Assembly: GCF_000745015.1 (NCBI RefSeq)
Contig: NZ_JQNA01000002.1
Span: 6,324,001 to 6,388,000, forward strand
Reading direction: 5' to 3'
Length of the DNA stretch: 64,000 nt
DNA from: Burkholderia sp. 9120
GTDB taxonomy: Bacteria; Pseudomonadota; Gammaproteobacteria; Burkholderiales; Burkholderiaceae
In this document: positions 60,035 through 64,000 of the stretch, piece after piece
Numbering within the stretch: the stretch's first letter is position 1
Layout: each line of letters begins with the position of its first letter
The notes under the pieces: generated by a model
The model's input: the letters and a program-made list of their open reading frames with translations, nothing else
Database searches by the model: none
Told to the model about the DNA's origin: nothing
Position numbers and translations under genes: made by a program

Positions 60035-61171
60035 ATGCCCAGCGACCTGCCCACTCCCGACGCCGCGCTGCGCGCCGTGTCGGTGCCTGAGCACAACCCG
60101 CTCGGCACAGCCGGCCTCGAATTCGTGGAGTTCGCCGCGCGCGACCCGCAAGCGCTTGGCGAGACCTTCAGGCAGCTCGGCTTCAAGGCGATCGCCCGTC
60201 ATATCAGTAAGGACGTCACGCTGTATCGCCAGGGCGAGATGCAATTCCTGATCAACGCCGAGCCCGATTCGTTCGCCGCCCGCTACGCCGAGGAATACGG
60301 CGCGGGCATCTGCGCGATCGGCATTCGCGTGGCCGACGCGCAGCGCGCATTCGACCGCGCGATCGACCTCGGCGCATGGGCGTTCGAAGGCGAGCGGCTC
60401 GGCAAGGGCGAATTGCTGATCCCGGCGATTCAGGGCATTGGCGACTCGCACATCTATTTCATCGACCGTTGGCGCGGACGCGGCGGGCAGCGCGGTGGCC
60501 TCGGCGACATCTCGATCTTCGACAGCGACTTCCGGCCCGTCGAGATCGACACGGCGCACGCCGATCTGAGTCACGCGGGAACCGGGCTCGTGGCCGTGGA
60601 TCATCTGACGCAAACGGTCGGCGAGGGCCGCATGCAGGAATGGCTCGACTTCTATCGCGACCTGCTGAATTTCCGCGAGATTCACGAGTTGCACGCGAAC
60701 TGGCACATCGCGGCGGAATCGCGGGTCATGGTGTCGCCGTGCGGCGCGATCCGCGTGCCGTTGTACGAAGAAGGCACGCGCCGGACCAACCTGATGCACG
60801 ACTATTTGCCGGACCATCCGGGCGAGGGCGTGCAGCACATCGCGCTCGCCACCGACGACATTTTCGCGTGCGTCGAGCAACTGCTCGCGAACGGTGTCGA
60901 ATTCGTCGAGCCGCCGCCGCGCTACTACGCGCAACTCGATACGCGTTTGCCCGGTCACGGGCTCGACGTCGAGCGGCTCAAACGCACGCATGTACTCGTG
61001 GATGGCGAAATCGGCGCCGACGGCGTGCCGTTACTGTTTTTTCAGACCTTCGTGCGCCGCCGTGTCGGCGAGATCTTCTTCGAGATCGTCCAGCGTCAGG
61101 GGCATCACGGTTTTGGCGAAGGCAATCTGAGCGCGCTGGCGCAGGCCCGAGATCAGCAAGCGGGCGGTTGA
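60035..61171 (+). CDS. hppD: 4-hydroxyphenylpyruvate dioxygenase
   Basis: This 378-residue protein has two vicinal-oxygen-chelate domains; the second carries the iron ligands in AVDHLTQTV, GVQHIALATDD and GEIFFEIVQRQGHHGFGEGN. It converts 4-hydroxyphenylpyruvate to homogentisate in tyrosine degradation, with loss of CO2. The homogentisate genes hmgA and fahA are not in the window. It is 30 residues longer than the Pseudomonas enzyme, mostly at the N-terminus. Its place next to pcaQ may reflect a larger aromatic catabolic region. Confidence 0.9.
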   Translation: MPSDLPTPDAALRAVSVPEHNPLGTAGLEFVEFAARDPQALGETFRQLGFKAIARHISKDVTLYRQGEMQFLINAEPDSFAARYAEEYGAGICAIGIRVADAQRAFDRAIDLGAWAFEGERLGKGELLIPAIQGIGDSHIYFIDRWRGRGGQRGGLGDISIFDSDFRPVEIDTAHADLSHAGTGLVAVDHLTQTVGEGRMQEWLDFYRDLLNFREIHELHANWHIAAESRVMVSPCGAIRVPLYEEGTRRTNLMHDYLPDHPGEGVQHIALATDDIFACVEQLLANGVEFVEPPPRYYAQLDTRLPGHGLDVERLKRTHVLVDGEIGADGVPLLFFQTFVRRRVGEIFFEIVQRQGHHGFGEGNLSALAQARDQQAGG

Positions 61172-61189
61172 AGCGATTCAGCGGTTCAA

Positions 61190-61221
61190 CGCGTCAAGGC
61201 TTCAAAGCGTCAAGGCTCCAA
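61190..61221. repeat. Short direct repeat after hppD
   Basis: GCGTCAAGGCTTCAAA (61190-61205) and GCGTCAAGGCTCCAAC (61206-61221) are nearly identical 16-mers in tandem, followed by a related partial copy. It lies 18 bp after the hppD stop. Confidence 0.6.
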
Positions 61222-61263
61222 CGCTTCAAGCCCCGAACGGCCGCCCGCTGCCGCCGGCCGCGC

Positions 61264-62208
61264 TCAATCACCGCCCGGATTACCCGCCAACGCCGGATTC
61301 ACCGCCCCATAATCCGCCGCCTCATGCAGCAGCCACTCACGAAAGCTCGCGAGCGGCTTACCGTGACTCAACTCCGTCGGATAAACGAGGTAGTACGCCG
61401 AGTCGGCAACCGCCGGCGCGGCGAGCGGCACCGCGAGCGGAATCACAAGCCCGAGCTGTTCGAGCTGCGCATCCACAAAGAAGCGCGGCACCAGCGCGAT
61501 GCCGAGGCCGGCCGCGGCGGCGCTGATCAGCATGGTGTGGAGTTCATAGCGCACGCCCTGCATGGTCCGGTTGTCGTCGACGCCCAGATTCGCGAACCAC
61601 GCTGCCCAGCCGTCGGGCCGGGTGGTGGAGTGCAGCAGCGGATAGTCCAGCAGATCGGCCGGCTGTTCAACCGGCCGCGTCAGCAAACTCGCCGCGCACA
61701 CCGGCACGACCTCTTCGCTAAACAGAAAATCCGCCGACGTGCCCGGCCACGTTGGTTTGCCGTAGTGAATCGCCGCTTCGAAATGCGTGTCGGCGAACGG
61801 GAACGTGCCGGTGCGCACGCCCATGTTCACGCGAACATCCGGATACCGCGCATTGAATGCCGCGAGCCGCGGAATCAGCCATTGCGACGCAAAGGTTGGC
61901 AGCACCGCCAGTTCCAGATAACCGCCGCCGCTGCCATGCGCGATGATCGACAGCGTGTCGCGGTCGAGCTGTTCCAGCGAGCGCCGCACCTGCGCGCTAT
62001 ACACCTTGCCCGCCTTGGTCAGCACCACACGCTGTTTGACGCGCACGAACAGCCGCACGCCGAGATTGGTTTCGAGCGTATTGATCTGCCGCGACACCGC
62101 GCTTTCGGTGAGAAACAGTTCGCGCGCCGCATGCGTGAAGCTCTCGTGCCGGGCGGCGGCTTCGAAAGCGAGCAGCGCGCCCATGTTGGGGATCTTGAAT
62201 TTTCGCAT
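61264..62208 (-). CDS. GcvA-like LysR regulator, divergent from the DUF1338 gene
   Basis: This 314-residue LysR protein has PNMGALLAFEAAARHESFTHAARELFLTESAVSRQI and the VTKAG turn, placing it in the GcvA-like branch. It is divergent from the DUF1338 gene, with about 175 bp between starts, and is the likely regulator of that gene and the dehydrogenase behind it. Its effector would then be an intermediate such as 2-oxoadipate or lysine-derived acid, which is inference. Confidence 0.82.
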   Translation of the reverse strand: MRKFKIPNMGALLAFEAAARHESFTHAARELFLTESAVSRQINTLETNLGVRLFVRVKQRVVLTKAGKVYSAQVRRSLEQLDRDTLSIIAHGSGGGYLELAVLPTFASQWLIPRLAAFNARYPDVRVNMGVRTGTFPFADTHFEAAIHYGKPTWPGTSADFLFSEEVVPVCAASLLTRPVEQPADLLDYPLLHSTTRPDGWAAWFANLGVDDNRTMQGVRYELHTMLISAAAAGLGIALVPRFFVDAQLEQLGLVIPLAVPLAAPAVADSAYYLVYPTELSHGKPLASFREWLLHEAADYGAVNPALAGNPGGD

Positions 62209-62383
62209 GTTGATTCCGAAAACGCATCAAGTGTCGATTTTATCTCGCTTTACGGCGGCGCTGAGAATTTGAATAATGTTGCCTTCAAACTTGCCGTATC
62301 GCGCGTTGCGCGGCCACCGGCGGTCCCCGACAGCGCGTCGGCGAGCGCGCCAGGCATCACGTAAAGCCCCGTAGAGAACCCAT

Positions 62384-63421
62384 ATGCGAAACATCAAGAA
62401 TGCGAATGTCGAACAACTGCTGCAGAAACTGCTAGGCGCCGACACCACCGCGCGGCTCTTCGCCACGCTGAACCATCCGCAGATTCTGAACGAGTGGGAA
62501 ACGGGCACCGTCACGCGCGCGGAACTGGCGCAGGCGATGAACATGGCGCTGTTCGAAGACCTGCTGGCACGTTCGCCGAACGGCCGCCAGTACACGGACG
62601 AAACGATCGCCGCCGGCGGCAGCGTGTATTTCGATCACGGCGCGCTGCGCACGGTGCGCTGGCCGCACGGCGGCGCGCTGCCGATGGGCGAGGCCGCGTT
62701 CGCGCGCATTCTGCGTCCGCTCGGCTTCAGCATCAACGGTCGCTATCCGCTCGACCGCTTGGGTATGACCGGCCGCGCGTGGGCACACGACGACGCGCCG
62801 GATGAAATCTCGCAATTCTTCGTCAGCGAATTGCATCCCGAGCGTTTTTCCGAGGCTTTCCAGCAGGCCGTGACGAACGTGATCGGCGCCTCGCGCGATC
62901 CGTTGACGCCGCGCGCCGTCGGCCAGTTGTGGGAGCTCGAACGCGACGGCGTGCTGCCGCTCGACGCGGCGCACGAATTGCTGCCCGTGATCGTCGGCGC
63001 GTTCGCGCGTCAGCACGAGACACCACGTGAAGCCGATTACGAAGTATTGTTGAAGGAGTCGGCGGAAATGGCGTGGATCGCCACGGAAGGCAACGCGTTC
63101 AATCACGCCACCGATCGCGTCGCGGACGTCTTCCAGCTCTCCGACGACGAGAAGGCCAAGGGTCGTCCGATGAAGCCGGAAGTCGAGCGCTCGCGTTCGG
63201 GCCGCGTGTTCCAGACCGCGTATCGCGCGGACAGGGTGCGTCGCGAATTCGTTACGGCCGACGGCGGTGTCGTGACGCGTGACGTGCCGGGCTCGTTCTA
63301 CGAGTTCATCACGCGCAAGCGCACGTTCGATCAGGACGCGCGCCGCTGGGAAACCGACCTGCGTTTCGACGCGGGCAACGCTCAAGGCATCTTCAAGATG
63401 ACGGCGAGCCAGGCGGCATGA
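62384..63421 (+). CDS. DUF1338-family protein, possible 2-oxoadipate dioxygenase/decarboxylase
   Basis: This 345-residue protein has the DUF1338 metal-ligand blocks: VYFDHGALRTV (His), AFNHATDRVADVF (His) and DVPGSFYEFITRKR (Glu). The characterised member HglS of Pseudomonas putida converts 2-oxoadipate to D-2-hydroxyglutarate in lysine catabolism, but is about 464 residues, so this is a shorter form. It lies about 50 bp before an FAD dehydrogenase gene that could take D-2-hydroxyglutarate further. The domain is secure; the reaction is by analogy. Confidence 0.75.
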   Translation: MRNIKNANVEQLLQKLLGADTTARLFATLNHPQILNEWETGTVTRAELAQAMNMALFEDLLARSPNGRQYTDETIAAGGSVYFDHGALRTVRWPHGGALPMGEAAFARILRPLGFSINGRYPLDRLGMTGRAWAHDDAPDEISQFFVSELHPERFSEAFQQAVTNVIGASRDPLTPRAVGQLWELERDGVLPLDAAHELLPVIVGAFARQHETPREADYEVLLKESAEMAWIATEGNAFNHATDRVADVFQLSDDEKAKGRPMKPEVERSRSGRVFQTAYRADRVRREFVTADGGVVTRDVPGSFYEFITRKRTFDQDARRWETDLRFDAGNAQGIFKMTASQAA

Positions 63422-63472
63422 GCGTCGAGCAACGGCGCTCGAACGTTGAACAGAACACGTGAGGGCGCGGCA

Positions 63473-64000
63473 GTGGGAACATCAACATCATTCGATGAAG
63501 CGCAAGCGAATACGCCGCACGATACCGAGCGGGGCACGCTAAACGCCGCACGCGTGGCCACGCCGTTCAAAGGCACCGCCGCCGTGCTGCAGGCACTCGA
63601 AGCGGACCTGCGCCGCCATGTGCGCGGCGAAGTGCGCTTCGATCAGGGCTCGAAAGCGCTGTATGCGGCGGATGCGTCGAACTATCGTCAGGTTCCGCTC
63701 GGCGTTGTCGTCCCCGCCGATGTCGACGATCTGCTGGCCACGCTCGCCGCCTGCCGCCGCAACGACGTACCGTTTTTGCCGCGCGGCGGCGGCACGTCGC
63801 AGAACGGCCAATGCGTGAACGTCGCGGTGGTGGCCGACGCGAGCAGGTACGTGAACCGCGTCGTGTCGGTCGATCCGGTCGCGCGCGTGGCGATCGTCGA
63901 ACCGGGCGTGGTGTGCGACACCTTGCGTGACGCCGCCGAACAACACGGCCTCACCTTCGCCCCCGATCCGGCCACGCATAGCCGCTGCACGCTCGGCGGC
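63473..64000 (+). CDS. FAD-linked/Fe-S D-2-hydroxyacid dehydrogenase (YdiJ type), 3' partial
   Basis: The 176 codons present run off the window edge. They show the PCMH FAD domain: ALYAADASNYRQVPLGVVVPADVDDL, the RGGGTSQNGQC pyrophosphate loop and AEQHGLTFAPDPATHSRCTLGG. This pattern is that of the roughly 1000-residue YdiJ-like proteins with a C-terminal Fe-S domain, of which the P. putida homologue oxidises D-2-hydroxyglutarate. The GTG at 63473 follows GAGG at 63461-63464. Position behind the DUF1338 gene supports a shared operon. Confidence 0.75.
   Translation, partial: MGTSTSFDEAQANTPHDTERGTLNAARVATPFKGTAAVLQALEADLRRHVRGEVRFDQGSKALYAADASNYRQVPLGVVVPADVDDLLATLAACRRNDVPFLPRGGGTSQNGQCVNVAVVADASRYVNRVVSVDPVARVAIVEPGVVCDTLRDAAEQHGLTFAPDPATHSRCTLGG

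Noticed and set aside
59700..61260. CRISPR array from the tandem repeats near pcaQ and hppD
   Set aside because: The units are 7 or 16 bases and contiguous with no spacers.
60376..62364. 662-codon plus-strand frame spanning hppD, the gap and the LysR gene
   Set aside because: It crosses two real genes in opposite orientations and has no domain or consistent codon use.

Overview
The window looks like a chromosomal segment of a Betaproteobacterium of the Burkholderia/Paraburkholderia group. The DNA is GC-rich, most genes use strongly GC-biased third positions, and several blocks have the gene order I know from that group: a DUF2782 protein, thrB and a BPSS1780-type membrane protein near polA; xseB-ispA-dxs-folE2; and rpsU-yqeY-dnaG-rpoD followed by a CAU tRNA. 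No rRNA, CRISPR array, intact insertion sequence or prophage was seen. Family assignments come from recognising motifs by eye; no search was run.

Layout. 1-11.5 kb: the end of a three-haem cytochrome c gene, a metallophosphatase, a RES/Xre toxin-antitoxin pair, a lysine-rich exported protein, two LysR regulators, a tautomerase, an SDR enzyme, the molybdate locus (modE facing modABC, with a ModE box before modA) and a PAP2 phosphatase. 11.5-23.4 kb: a PHB-depolymerase-like esterase, a DUF3563 protein, phrB-tspO, ohrR-ohr, thrB and neighbours, AMP nucleosidase, and a two-gene chromate transporter whose first gene is frameshifted. 23.4-38.7 kb: mostly housekeeping genes (LOG protein, polA, ndh, a dienelactone hydrolase, a sulfurtransferase, a Rieske oxygenase, xseB-ispA-dxs, folE2, tsaD, an HI0933-type flavoprotein). 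38.7-44.4 kb: the macromolecular synthesis operon (rpsU with an apparent single-base deletion, yqeY, dnaG, rpoD) and an unusual tRNA with a CAU anticodon and a long variable arm. 44.4-50.6 kb: a gene-poor stretch with a possible small RNA, two porins, a stand-alone transposase-like domain and a chemotaxis receptor. 50.7-64 kb: accessory metabolism, including a Crp-family regulator with an acyl-CoA synthetase, a cold-shock protein, a LysE exporter, a very short H-NS-like protein, a PBP7-type endopeptidase, pcaGH with pcaQ, 4-hydroxyphenylpyruvate dioxygenase, and a LysR - DUF1338 - FAD/Fe-S dehydrogenase group that would fit the last steps of lysine catabolism through 2-oxoadipate and D-2-hydroxyglutarate.

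How it works together. The core blocks supply replication priming and repair (dnaG, polA, phrB, xseB), the main sigma factor, isoprenoid precursors (dxs, ispA), a folate-pathway entry enzyme (folE2), tRNA modification (tsaD) and threonine synthesis (thrB). The accessory parts suggest a soil or plant-associated lifestyle: protocatechuate and tyrosine degradation, organic peroxide defence, molybdate uptake, chemotaxis and outer-membrane porins. Two independent single-base deletions (in chrA and rpsU) lie in otherwise well-preserved genes, so errors in the underlying sequence are a real possibility. The least explained items are the class II-shaped CAU tRNA, the rpsU frameshift, the hairpin-rich segment at 45.06-45.19 kb, and the symmetric motifs upstream of the DUF3563 gene.
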